Shown: positions 15,509 to 23,101 of the stretch, in pieces
How positions within the stretch are numbered: the stretch's first letter is position 1
Layout of the letters: the number at the start of each line of letters is the position of its first letter
Assembly: GCA_035532475.1 (NCBI GenBank)
Contig: DATKQY010000026.1
Location: 1-60,787, forward strand
DNA: 60,787 nucleotides
Direction of reading: 5' to 3'
Source: DATKQY01 sp035532475
GTDB taxonomy: Bacteria > Actinomycetota > Acidimicrobiia > Acidimicrobiales > Bog-793
The notes under the pieces: model-generated
Databases searched by the model: none
What the model was told of the DNA's origin: nothing
The model's input: only the letters and a program-made list of their open reading frames with translations
Made by a program: the position numbers and the translations under genes

Positions 15509-16705
15509 TCATCGCAGCAACGCCCGCGCGATGATCGTCCGCTGCACCTCCGAGGCGCCCTCGTAGATGCGGGTCGCCCGCACCTCGCGGTAGAGGTGCT
15601 CGAGCAGGTGCCCGCGCACGAGCCCCCGGGCGCCGTGCAGCTGCAGCGCGGTGTCGATGACCTGCTGCGCGGTCTCGGTGGCGAAGAGCTTGGCCATCGC
15701 CGCACGGCGGGTGATCTCGGCTGGCTCGGCGCCCGCGTCATAGGCGGCGGCCGCGCCATAGACGAGCAGGCGTGCCGCCTCGAGACGGGTGGCCATGTCG
15801 GCGAGGGCGTGGCCGACCGCCTGCTGGTCGCTCAGGGGGCCGCCGAAGACCTGCCGCTCGCGGGTGTAGGCGACGGTGGTGTCGAGGGCGGCCTGGCCCA
15901 TGCCGACGGCGAAGGCGCCCACGCTCGGCCGGAAGAGGTCGAGGGTTCGCATCGCCACCCGGAAGCCCCGGTCCACCTCCCCGAGCACATCGTCGCGTGC
16001 GACGCGCACACCGTCGAGGAGCAGGCGGCCGACCGGGTGCGGCGCCAGCAGCTCGAGTCGCTCCCCGTGGATCCCCGGGCGGTCCGCCGGCAGCGCGAAC
16101 GCGGTGACGCCGCGCGCCCCGGCGCCGACGGTGGTCCGGGCGAAGATCGTGTAGATGTCGGCATCGGGGGCATTGGAGATCCAGATCTTCTCGCCCGACA
16201 GCTGCCAGCCGTCGCCCGACGCGTCGGCCCGCAGCTCGAGCGCCGCCGCATCCGATCCGGCGCCGGGCTCGCTCAACGCGAATGCCGCCACCGCCTCGCC
16301 GCGAGCGATCGCGGGGATCCAGGCCTCGACGAGCTTCGGGCTGCCCGACTGGAGGATCGGATAGCCCCCGAGGCCCTGCAGCGCCAGGGCGGTCTCCGCC
16401 TCGGTGCTGACGTACGCGAGCGCCTCGCGCAGCAGGCAGAGCTCGAGCGCGGCGGCCTGCCTGGTCGGCTGGCCGGCACCGACTCCCGGGAAGAGCGCGG
16501 CGAGCAGGCCGTGGCGCCCCATCGCTGCCAGCAGCTCCCGGTTGACCCGCCCCTCCTCGCCGGTCTTTACGAGCCCGGCCAGCTCGCTGGCGGCGATCGC
16601 CCGGACCTCGTCGACCCGAGCGCGCTGGAGGGCGGTGAGGGAGAAGGGGCTGCCCGGCACCGGCGGGTCGCCGGCCGGCTCGCGCGCCGACACCCCGGCA
16701 CCCAT
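15509..16705 (-). CDS. Acyl-CoA dehydrogenase (alicyclic acyl-CoA candidate)
   Basis: A 398-residue FAD-dependent dehydrogenase. It shows FALSEPGAGSDAAA, EKIWISNAPDAD, ERQVFGGPLSDQQAV, LHGARGLVRG and RIYEGASEVQ, with the catalytic Glu in YEGAS. It forms a double bond alpha-beta to the thioester and passes electrons to ETF. Next to a BadH-like gene the likely substrates are cyclohexane- or cyclohexene-carboxyl-CoA (AliB/BadJ-like role), which is inference. ATG 16705 shares one base with the stop of the SDR (TGATG), so the two are translationally coupled. A longer open frame upstream is SDR sequence in another frame. Confidence 0.85.
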   Translation of the reverse strand: MGAGVSAREPAGDPPVPGSPFSLTALQRARVDEVRAIAASELAGLVKTGEEGRVNRELLAAMGRHGLLAALFPGVGAGQPTRQAAALELCLLREALAYVSTEAETALALQGLGGYPILQSGSPKLVEAWIPAIARGEAVAAFALSEPGAGSDAAALELRADASGDGWQLSGEKIWISNAPDADIYTIFARTTVGAGARGVTAFALPADRPGIHGERLELLAPHPVGRLLLDGVRVARDDVLGEVDRGFRVAMRTLDLFRPSVGAFAVGMGQAALDTTVAYTRERQVFGGPLSDQQAVGHALADMATRLEAARLLVYGAAAAYDAGAEPAEITRRAAMAKLFATETAQQVIDTALQLHGARGLVRGHLLEHLYREVRATRIYEGASEVQRTIIARALLR

Positions 16706-17460
16706 CAGCCGACCATCGTCAGCCCACCGCTGACGCTCAGCACCTGGCCGGTGACGTAGGAGGCCTGGTCGGAGGCGAGGAACGCGACGACGTAGGCGAT
16801 CTCCTCGGGCCGGCCGAAGCGCCGGAGGGGGATCGCCCGTAGCAGCGCCTCCTGGATCTTCTCGGGCTGCTGGCGCAGCAAGGGCGTGTCGGTCGGTCCG
16901 GGGGCGACGCAGTTGACGTTGACGCCGTGGCGGGCCATCTCGCGCGCGAGCGACTTGGTGAACGCGATGACGCCTCCCTTGGCGCCGGCGTAGACCGTCT
17001 CGCCGAGGCTGCCCACCCGGCCGGCGTCGCTCGAGATGTTGACCACGCGGCCCTGCTTGCCGGCCTCGAGCAGCGGCGGAAGGAAGGTCTGACAGACGTG
17101 CACCGGACCGAGAAAGTTGAGCGCCGTGATGTGCTCGATGTACTCCGGCGGGTTGTCGACGAAGGGCTGACCCCGGTTCCACCCGGCAGCGTTGACCACC
17201 ACGTCGACGAGGCCGAGCTCGGACTCGATCGCAAAGCGCAGCTCCTCGATGCTCGAGCGGCTGGTCACGTCGACCGGGAAGGCCCGCGCCTTGTCGCCGC
17301 GATCGTCGATGGCCGACGCCGTGCTGGTCGCCGCGGCGAGGTCGATGTCGGCGACGGCGACGGTGGCGCCCGCGTCGGCGAGCACCATGGCGACCGCCCG
17401 GCCGATGCCCGAACCGGCACCTGTGACCATCGCGGTGTGGCTCGTCAGATCGATCTTCAT
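16705..17460 (-). CDS. badH: BadH-like 2-hydroxycyclohexanecarboxyl-CoA dehydrogenase (SDR)
   Basis: A 251-residue short-chain dehydrogenase with TGAGSGIGRA, NAAGW, VVNISSDAGRVGS, the catalytic YAGAKGG (Tyr-x3-Lys) and APGPTDTPLL. It ends TGQVLSVSGGLTM, closely following what I recall of Rhodopseudomonas BadH, including the unusual NAGW and SSDAGRVGS stretches. BadH oxidises 2-hydroxycyclohexane-1-carboxyl-CoA to the 2-oxo compound with NAD, the step before ring opening. It overlaps the upstream hydratase by ATGA and the downstream dehydrogenase by one base. The symbol rests on remembered similarity, not an alignment. Confidence 0.78.
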   Translation of the reverse strand: MKIDLTSHTAMVTGAGSGIGRAVAMVLADAGATVAVADIDLAAATSTASAIDDRGDKARAFPVDVTSRSSIEELRFAIESELGLVDVVVNAAGWNRGQPFVDNPPEYIEHITALNFLGPVHVCQTFLPPLLEAGKQGRVVNISSDAGRVGSLGETVYAGAKGGVIAFTKSLAREMARHGVNVNCVAPGPTDTPLLRQQPEKIQEALLRAIPLRRFGRPEEIAYVVAFLASDQASYVTGQVLSVSGGLTMVG

Positions 17461-18212
17461 CGCCCTCTCCTTGCGTCGACGAACTCCCGTAGACGGCTCT
17501 CGGCTTCGGCGGTGGCGTGGAGGACACGCTGGCCCCGGCTCTCGCTCGCGTAGCCCTCTGCGCTGCCGGCGCGGCTCACGCAGCGCTTGATCGCCGGCTG
17601 GGCGGGTCCGGCGCCGGCCAGCAGCGCGCCAAGCACCTGCGCCACGCGCTCGTCCAGCTGCGCCGCCGGCGCGCACCACTCGACGATACCGAGGCGCTCG
17701 GCCTCGCGGCCGTCGACCAGCTCGCCGGTGAGCATGAGGCGCATGGCCCGCCCGCGACCGATGAGGCGCGTGAGGCGCTGCGTGCCGCCGCCGGCAGGCA
17801 GGAGCCCGAGACGGACCTCTGGGAGCGCGAGCCGGGCGTCCTCGGAGGCGATGCGCAGGTCGCAGGCGAGCGCGAGCTCGAGGCCGCCGCCGGTGGCCGC
17901 GCCGTGCAGCACGGCGACGGTGGGGATCTCGAGCTCCTCCCACTCGAGGAACAGCCCCTGGAACCGGGCGGCGAAGGCGTTCAGGGGACCTGGGTCCCCG
18001 CCCTCCAACGTGGCCGTCATCATCGCGATGTCCGCGCCAGCGGAGAAGTGGCGCCCCGCACCACGCACCACGGCCACCGCGATGCGCTCGTCGCGGCGGA
18101 GCGTGTCGAGCGCCTGCTCGAAGCGGTCGAGCTGCTCGACGTCCCAGGCGTTGACCGGCGGCCGATCGAGCAGCACCGTCGCGACGCGATCACGCACCTC
18201 GAGGTGGATCAT
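17457..18212 (-). CDS. Enoyl-CoA hydratase (BadK-like position)
   Basis: A 251-residue crotonase-family hydratase, first gene of the operon. Motifs are RPPVNAWD, GRHFSAGADIA, HGAATGGGLELALACD and LPEVRLGLLPAGGGTQRL, carrying the first catalytic Glu (PEV). The second crotonase Glu, normally in the AMEM segment, is replaced: here RAMRLMLTG has Arg. R. palustris BadK, which hydrates cyclohex-1-ene-carboxyl-CoA, also deviates there (from memory). Role is therefore hydration of a cyclic or linear enoyl-CoA. ATG 18212 is 21 bases from a palindromic operator. Confidence 0.8.
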   Translation of the reverse strand: MIHLEVRDRVATVLLDRPPVNAWDVEQLDRFEQALDTLRRDERIAVAVVRGAGRHFSAGADIAMMTATLEGGDPGPLNAFAARFQGLFLEWEELEIPTVAVLHGAATGGGLELALACDLRIASEDARLALPEVRLGLLPAGGGTQRLTRLIGRGRAMRLMLTGELVDGREAERLGIVEWCAPAAQLDERVAQVLGALLAGAGPAQPAIKRCVSRAGSAEGYASESRGQRVLHATAEAESRLREFVDARRGR

Positions 18213-18232
18213 TGTGCCCGCCGACGCTGAAG

Positions 18233-18268
18233 TGAGCGATCATTCAGTTCGATCGAACATACGCTCAT
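18233..18268. promoter_or_regulatory. Palindromic operator region upstream of the hydratase-badH operon
   Basis: Three nested symmetric elements lie within 36 bases: TGAGCGATCATTCA (18233-18246, resembling TGAATGA-TCATTCA), the perfect 12-bp palindrome GTTCGATCGAAC (18247-18258), and outer arms TGAGCG/CGCTCA (18233-18238 and 18263-18268). TGAGCGATCATTC differs by one base from TGAGTGATCATTC in front of the second tetR gene. It lies immediately upstream of the operon start and suggests control by that regulator. Confidence 0.6.
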
Positions 18269-18403
18269 CACGTGCTCAAGCTACGACTCGGGGGCTCGTT
18301 CGTCAAGGGCCCGCGGTCGGGTCGCCGCGGCCGGCGGCGAGGGAGCCGGTGAGCGGAGCGACCCCCCACCTGACGCTCCGGGTCGCGCGGGTAGGCTCGC
18401 TGC

Positions 18404-19087
18404 GTGCTTTCCGAGGCCGAGCTCGCCGAGTGCCGGCGGGCCACCTGGTTCGTCGACAGTGACCATCCCCGCCTCGTGGCACGCGCCCGCGAGCTGACGG
18501 CCGGCGCGACGAGCGAGCGGGAGCGGGCCGTGCGGCTCTTCTACGCCGTGCGCGACGGGCTGCGCTACGACCCCTACTCGATCACGACCGATCCGGCCGA
18601 CTACCGCGCGAGCAACGTGCTCGGCCAGACGGCCGCCTACTGCATCCCCAAGGCGGTCCTGCTCACCGCGCTCGCCCGTGCCGCCGGCATCCCCGCCCGC
18701 CTGGGCTTCGCCGACGTCCGGAACCACCTCGCGAGCGACAAGCTGCTCGCGCGGCTCGGGAGCGACCTGTTCGTCTTCCATGGCTACACGGAGTTCTGGC
18801 TCGCGGGCACGTGGGTGAAGGCGACGCCCGCCTTCAACATCGAGCTGTGCCGGCGTTTCGGGGTCCACCCGCTCGAGTTCGACGGGCGAGACGACTCGCT
18901 CTTCCACGAGTTCTCCGTCGACGGCCGCCGCCACATGGACTACGTCGCCAGCCGAGGGAGCTACGTGGACCTGCCGCTCACGGAGATCATCGAAGCCTTC
19001 GAGCGCGAGTACGGGTCCGGCTATCGCTCGCGCCCGCCCGAGCGTCAGGCCGATGCGCTCTTCGACGTGCCGACCTCGCCGCGCTGA
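18404..19087 (+). CDS. Transglutaminase-like (papain-fold) protein
   Basis: A 227-residue protein. The core has a Cys in AAYCIPKAVLL followed by AARAAGIPARLGFADVRNH, and a His in VFHGYTEFWL, which are the Cys and His of the transglutaminase/peptide N-glycanase-like fold. The usual third residue (Asp in a D-P-T motif) is replaced by KATPAFN. Family members act as proteases, amidases or are inactive, and no substrate can be named. It lies on the plus strand between two catabolic transcription units and may be an independent gene. GTG 18404 is chosen as the first start giving the N-terminal helix; no strong ribosome site is visible. Confidence 0.72.
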   Translation: MLSEAELAECRRATWFVDSDHPRLVARARELTAGATSERERAVRLFYAVRDGLRYDPYSITTDPADYRASNVLGQTAAYCIPKAVLLTALARAAGIPARLGFADVRNHLASDKLLARLGSDLFVFHGYTEFWLAGTWVKATPAFNIELCRRFGVHPLEFDGRDDSLFHEFSVDGRRHMDYVASRGSYVDLPLTEIIEAFEREYGSGYRSRPPERQADALFDVPTSPR

Positions 19088-19215
19088 GCTGGTCGACCTG
19101 CCGCCGGGCAGGAGCACCGGCCCTTCCTGTGCGGCCCGAGCGCCGCACGCAGCACACCGGACGCGGCGCGTCCCACGCCGTCCGCTCCGGTCCCGTCGGG
19201 TCGGACATGGTATGG

Positions 19216-19243
19216 TCATTCAAATCAACTGAGTGATCATTCG
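19216..19243. promoter_or_regulatory. Putative autoregulatory operator of TetR regulator 2
   Basis: TCATTCA (19216-19222) is followed by TGAGTGATCATTCG (19230-19243), giving two overlapping inverted arrangements of a TGAATGA/TCATTCA half-site. The latter differs by one base over 13 from the site upstream of the hydratase-badH operon. The half-sites resemble the Bacillus FadR operator consensus as I remember it (TGAATGA..TCATTCA). It lies 23 bases before the tetR start. Confidence 0.6.
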
Positions 19244-19265
19244 GCAGCGGGAGACACGTGAGACG

Positions 19266-20015
19266 ATGACGCAGACCTCCTCCGACGCCCTCACCGGTCC
19301 CGAGGCGATCCGCGCGGCGCGCGCTTCTTGGCGGCGCAGCCAGATCGTCGAAGCGGCGGTTCGACTGATGGAGGAGCAGGGCTTCCACCAGATGTCGGTC
19401 AGCTCGCTGGCCCGGGAGGCGGGAATCAGCGTCGGCACGATCTACCAGTACCTCGACAGCAAGGAGGACATCCTCCTGCTCATCTTGGAGGACGTCCTTC
19501 GGACCTACGCCCGGGAGGTCCCCCAGTCGATGGCGGGGCTCACTGACCCGCTCGAGCGGCTCGCCGCCGGCTTCCTCGCCTACTGCCGCGTCGTGGACAC
19601 GCACCAGGCGGCGACGCTGCTCGCCTACCGGGAGAGCCGCTCCCTCAGCCGCTCGGGGCTGCAGACGGTCATCGGCCTCGAAGTCCAGACGACTGGCCTG
19701 CTGGTCGCCGAGCTCGGCGCCGCGCTTCGCGCCGGCATCGTCCGCCCGCACGACACGGAGCTGGTTGGCTGGGATCTGATGATGCTCGCCCACATGTGGG
19801 CACTCAAGCACTGGCACTTCAGCGCCCACCAGGACGTCGCGGCCTACGGCCGCGCCCAGCTGGCCCTCCTCCTCGACGGCTTGGTCGTCGAGCGCGAACG
19901 GGAGCGCTACGCGCGTCTGCTCTTGCTGCCCGAGCGTCGAGCGGCGGCGCTCGCCGCCACGGCTGCACCCGGCGCGTCCGGGGCCGCCGGGGACGGCGCG
20001 ACCGGGCGTCCATGA
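19266..20015 (+). CDS. TetR/AcrR-family transcriptional regulator 2
   Basis: A 249-residue regulator with an N-terminal HTH (QIVEAAVRLMEEQGF, then AREAGISVGTIYQYLDSKED) and a larger C-terminal ligand domain. It resembles FadR/PsrA-like TetR proteins that sense acyl-CoAs. ATG 19266 is chosen; an in-frame ATG at 19233 would fall in the operator. The stop overlaps the SDR start (ATGA). The matching operators upstream of itself and of the hydratase-badH operon point to autoregulation and control of the lower pathway. Confidence 0.85.
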   Translation: MTQTSSDALTGPEAIRAARASWRRSQIVEAAVRLMEEQGFHQMSVSSLAREAGISVGTIYQYLDSKEDILLLILEDVLRTYAREVPQSMAGLTDPLERLAAGFLAYCRVVDTHQAATLLAYRESRSLSRSGLQTVIGLEVQTTGLLVAELGAALRAGIVRPHDTELVGWDLMMLAHMWALKHWHFSAHQDVAAYGRAQLALLLDGLVVERERERYARLLLLPERRAAALAATAAPGASGAAGDGATGRP

Positions 20016-20749
20016 CGCCGCGCTATGCGCTCGTGACCGGGGCCTCGCGGGGGATCGGCGCCGCGATCGCCCGCCGGTTGGCGGCCGAGGGCTACGCGCT
20101 GACGATCACGGCCCGGCACGAGACGGCCCTTCGCGCGGTCGCCGCGCAGGTCGCGGGGGCTGGCGCCGCGGTGCACCGCGTGACCGGGGATATGGCCCTG
20201 GAGGACGACGTCCGGCGCGTGGCGAGCGAGCACCTGGAGCGCTTTCCGGCGCTGCACGTGCTCGTGCTCAACGCCGGGATGGCCGTCGCCGGCGAGCTGG
20301 CGAGCTACCCCTTGCGACGGCTCGACCAGATGCTCGCGATCAACCTGCGGGCCCCGTTCGCGCTCGTGCAGGCGTGCCTGCCGGCCCTTCGCGAGGCGGC
20401 ACTCGCCGATCCCGACCGGGGCGCCAAGGTGGTGGCGATCGCCTCGATGTCCGGCGTGGTCTCCGAGCGCCAGCTTGCCGCCTACGGGGCCACCAAAGCG
20501 GCGTTGATCTCGCTGTGCCAGTCGATCTCCGTGGAGGAGTCCCGGCACGGTGTCAGCGCGACGGCGATCTCGCCGGGCTACGTCGACACCGACATGGGCG
20601 CGTGGGCCTCGGACCGCATCGATCCCTCCGCGATGCTCGACGTCGCGGACGTGGCAGAGATGGCGGTGGCGGTGACGCGCCTGTCGGCACGGGCGGTCGT
20701 CCCCCATCTCGTCCTGGCCCGCGCCGGCGAGAGCCTGTGGCGGGCGTGA
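20012..20749 (+). CDS. Short-chain dehydrogenase/reductase
   Basis: A 245-residue SDR with TGASRGIGAAIA (NAD(P) site), LNAGMAVAG, the catalytic Ser in ASMSGVVS, YGATKAAL (Tyr-x3-Lys) and ISPGYVDTDMG. It is coupled to tetR regulator 2 by an ATGA overlap. It may oxidise or reduce a 3-hydroxy/3-oxoacyl-CoA in the pathway, but the substrate is not evident. The C-terminal VADVAEMAVAVTRLS resembles generic 3-oxoacyl-ACP-reductase-like SDRs. Confidence 0.8.
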   Translation: MTPRYALVTGASRGIGAAIARRLAAEGYALTITARHETALRAVAAQVAGAGAAVHRVTGDMALEDDVRRVASEHLERFPALHVLVLNAGMAVAGELASYPLRRLDQMLAINLRAPFALVQACLPALREAALADPDRGAKVVAIASMSGVVSERQLAAYGATKAALISLCQSISVEESRHGVSATAISPGYVDTDMGAWASDRIDPSAMLDVADVAEMAVAVTRLSARAVVPHLVLARAGESLWRA

Positions 20750-20800
20750 GCGACGTGGCGCACGCCCGTCCTGGGCGCCCGTCGTGGACGGCATGAATAA

Positions 20801-20816
20801 ACTGACTGACAGGTAG
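20801..20816 (+). promoter_or_regulatory. Operator-like sequence upstream of glutaryl-CoA dehydrogenase gene
   Basis: ACTGACTGACAGGTAG matches 12 of 16 bases of ACTGACCGTACGGTAG in the fdx-hcr promoter and sits just before AT-rich TAGAAAATCTATAT, a possible -10 region. The central palindrome is degraded compared with the other two copies. The site is 45 bases before the gene start. Confidence 0.45.
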
Positions 20817-20860
20817 AAAATCTATATCGGGTATCGGCGCCGGACCGTTGGGAGGACGAC

Positions 20861-22033
20861 ATGACCGTACCGGCCGAACAGCCGCTGGCCCTGCTCGCCG
20901 TCGACCATCTGCTGTCGGACGAGGAGCATGAGATCGCCCGTACCGTGCGGCGCTTCGTCGACAACGAGATCAAGCCGAACGTCGCCGACTGGTGGGAGGA
21001 GGGGACCTTCCCCAAGGAGATGGCCAAGCAGTTCGGCGCGCTCGGCCTGCTCGGCATGCACCTGACGGGCTACGGCTGCGCGGGGACGAACGCGGTCAGC
21101 TACGGCCTGGCCTGTATGGAGCTCGAGGCCGGCGACAGCGGTGCACGCAGCTTCGTCTCGGTGCAGGGGTCCCTCGCGATGTTCGCGATCCACCACTGGG
21201 GCTCGGAGGAGCAGAAGCGCCGGTGGCTCCCGGGGATGGCCGTCGGGGAGGTGATCGGCTGCTTCGGGCTCACCGAGGCGGACTTCGGCAGCAACCCCGC
21301 CGGGATGCGGACATGGGCACGGCGCGACGGCAGCGACTGGGTGCTCGAGGGGACCAAGATGTGGATCACCAACGGCTCGATCGCCGACGTGGCGGTCGTG
21401 TGGGCGAACACCGACGAGGGGCTGCGCGGGTTCCTCGTACCCACCGACACCGCCGGCTTCTCGGCGCCGAAGCTCGCGCGCAAGCTGTCCCTTCGCGCCT
21501 CGGTCACCTCCGAGCTGGTCCTCGACAGGGTGCGCCTGCCCGCCGAGGCCGTCCTGCCCGGCGCGTCGTCGCTCCGGGGCCCGCTGTCCTGCCTCGACGA
21601 GGCGCGCTTCGGGATCGTCTTCGGTGCGCTCGGCGCGGCGCGCGACTGCCTCGAGAGCGCGATCGCCTACGCCCGCGAGCGGCAGGTGTTCGACCGGCCC
21701 ATCGCCGGCTTCCAGCTCACCCAGGAGAAGCTGGTGGACATGGCGCTCGAGCTGCAAAAGGGCTTCCTGCTGGCGCTGCACCTCGGCCGGCTGAAGGACG
21801 CCGGCGAGCTGCGCCCTCAGCAGGTCAGCCTGGGCAAGCTCAACAACGTCCGCGAGGCGATCGCCATCGCCCGCACGTGCCGCACGATCCTCGCCGCCAA
21901 CGGGATCACCCTCGAGTACCCCGTGATGCGGCACGCCAACAACCTCGAATCCGTCCTCACCTACGAGGGCACCTCCGAGGTGCACACCCTCGTCATCGGC
22001 AAGGCGCTCACCGGCGTCGACGCCTTCGGGTGA
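20861..22033 (+). CDS. gcdH: Glutaryl-CoA dehydrogenase
   Basis: A 390-residue acyl-CoA dehydrogenase of the glutaryl-CoA type. Diagnostic stretches are FGLTEADFGSNPAGM, EGTKMWITNGSIAD, ANGITLEYPVMRHANNLESV and LTYEGTSEVHTLVIGKALTG, with the catalytic Glu in TYEGT. It oxidises and decarboxylates glutaryl-CoA to crotonyl-CoA, the step that follows pimelyl-CoA beta-oxidation in benzoate degradation. GGGAGG precedes ATG 20861. It is preceded by an operator-like copy of the bcr/hcr motif, which ties it to the same regulon. Confidence 0.88.
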   Translation: MTVPAEQPLALLAVDHLLSDEEHEIARTVRRFVDNEIKPNVADWWEEGTFPKEMAKQFGALGLLGMHLTGYGCAGTNAVSYGLACMELEAGDSGARSFVSVQGSLAMFAIHHWGSEEQKRRWLPGMAVGEVIGCFGLTEADFGSNPAGMRTWARRDGSDWVLEGTKMWITNGSIADVAVVWANTDEGLRGFLVPTDTAGFSAPKLARKLSLRASVTSELVLDRVRLPAEAVLPGASSLRGPLSCLDEARFGIVFGALGAARDCLESAIAYARERQVFDRPIAGFQLTQEKLVDMALELQKGFLLALHLGRLKDAGELRPQQVSLGKLNNVREAIAIARTCRTILAANGITLEYPVMRHANNLESVLTYEGTSEVHTLVIGKALTGVDAFG

Positions 22034-22081
22034 GGGAGCAGTCCGCCGCTCGAGCGCGTGCCGCCGTCGGTCGGAGCGGTG

Positions 22082-22978
22082 TCAGGTTCCCGGCGCGACC
22101 TCAATCGCGCAGGGCTCGGCGTCGGCCTCGACGCAACGCTCGCACTCGAGCTCGAACGTCGCGTGGGCGATCGAGAATGGCCGGCCGATCCCGACCTTGA
22201 CCCGCTCGCCGACCAACTGGGCCTCCTCCAGGCTCGGATGACCGGTGAGCACCACGTGGGCCGAGAGCGCCCGCACCTCGCTCGAGAGGCTCCAGCAGTG
22301 CAGGTCGTGGACTTCTGCGACGCCGTCGACGTCGGTGATGGCCCGGGCGAGCGCCTCGAGGTCGACGTCGGCAGGGGAGGATTCGAGCAGGACGTCGACG
22401 CTCTCGCGCGCCAGGCGGACGCCCTGGAGGGCCACGAGGCAGGCGACGCCGAGCGAGACCGCGGGGTCGAGGACGGCGAGGCGGCCGGTGGCGTAGATCA
22501 CGAGCCCGGCGACGAGCACCGCCGCCGAGGCCACGGCGTCGCCCGCCAGGTGGAGCAGGGCGACGCGGATGTTCAGGTCGCGGGAGCGCTCGACGAGGGC
22601 CAGCGCCGCGAGGGCGTTCACGGCGAGCGCGATGCCTGCGACGATAGCGACCAGGCCGCCGTGGACCGCCACGGGGTGGAGGATCCGCTGGACGGCCTCG
22701 ATGGCGATGAGGGCCGTGACGACGATGATCACCGCGACGTTGGCGAGGGCGGTGAGGATGGTCGCCCGGTGATAGCCGAACGACCGCGAGGCGGTGGGGG
22801 AGCGCAGCGTCAGGCGCACGGCGACGAGCGCCAGCACGAGCGCGGCCGCGTCCGCCAGGTTGTGGCCGACGTCGGCGAGCAGCGCGGTCGAGCGGGCGGC
22901 GAGGGCGCCGACGAGCTCGCCCCCGACGAGCGCCGTGTCGAGGACGAGCGCGACGACGATCCGCTGTGACCGGCTCAT
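22082..22978 (-). CDS. Cation diffusion facilitator family transporter (CzcD/ZitB-like)
   Basis: A 298-residue inner-membrane exporter with six predicted helices and a C-terminal cytoplasmic domain. Metal-site residues are the His-x3-Asp pairs ADVGHNLAD (helix 2) and LHLAGDAVAS (helix 5), the pattern of zinc/cadmium-type CDF proteins. It exchanges metal for protons. The C-terminal domain contains VHDLHCWSLSS and ends in a Cys-containing stretch (ECERC). It is convergent with gcdH and appears unrelated to the aromatic pathway. Confidence 0.88.
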   Translation of the reverse strand: MSRSQRIVVALVLDTALVGGELVGALAARSTALLADVGHNLADAAALVLALVAVRLTLRSPTASRSFGYHRATILTALANVAVIIVVTALIAIEAVQRILHPVAVHGGLVAIVAGIALAVNALAALALVERSRDLNIRVALLHLAGDAVASAAVLVAGLVIYATGRLAVLDPAVSLGVACLVALQGVRLARESVDVLLESSPADVDLEALARAITDVDGVAEVHDLHCWSLSSEVRALSAHVVLTGHPSLEEAQLVGERVKVGIGRPFSIAHATFELECERCVEADAEPCAIEVAPGT

Positions 22979-23101
22979 CGCCGCCGTCCTCGTACGCCAC
23001 CCATCTCGCGCGAAGCGTACCGGCGCACCGGGCGCCGCCGGTGCTGTCGGCGTCCTCAGGTGCCCAGGCGCGGGTCGCGACCGGTCAGCGGGCGTGACCG
23101 C

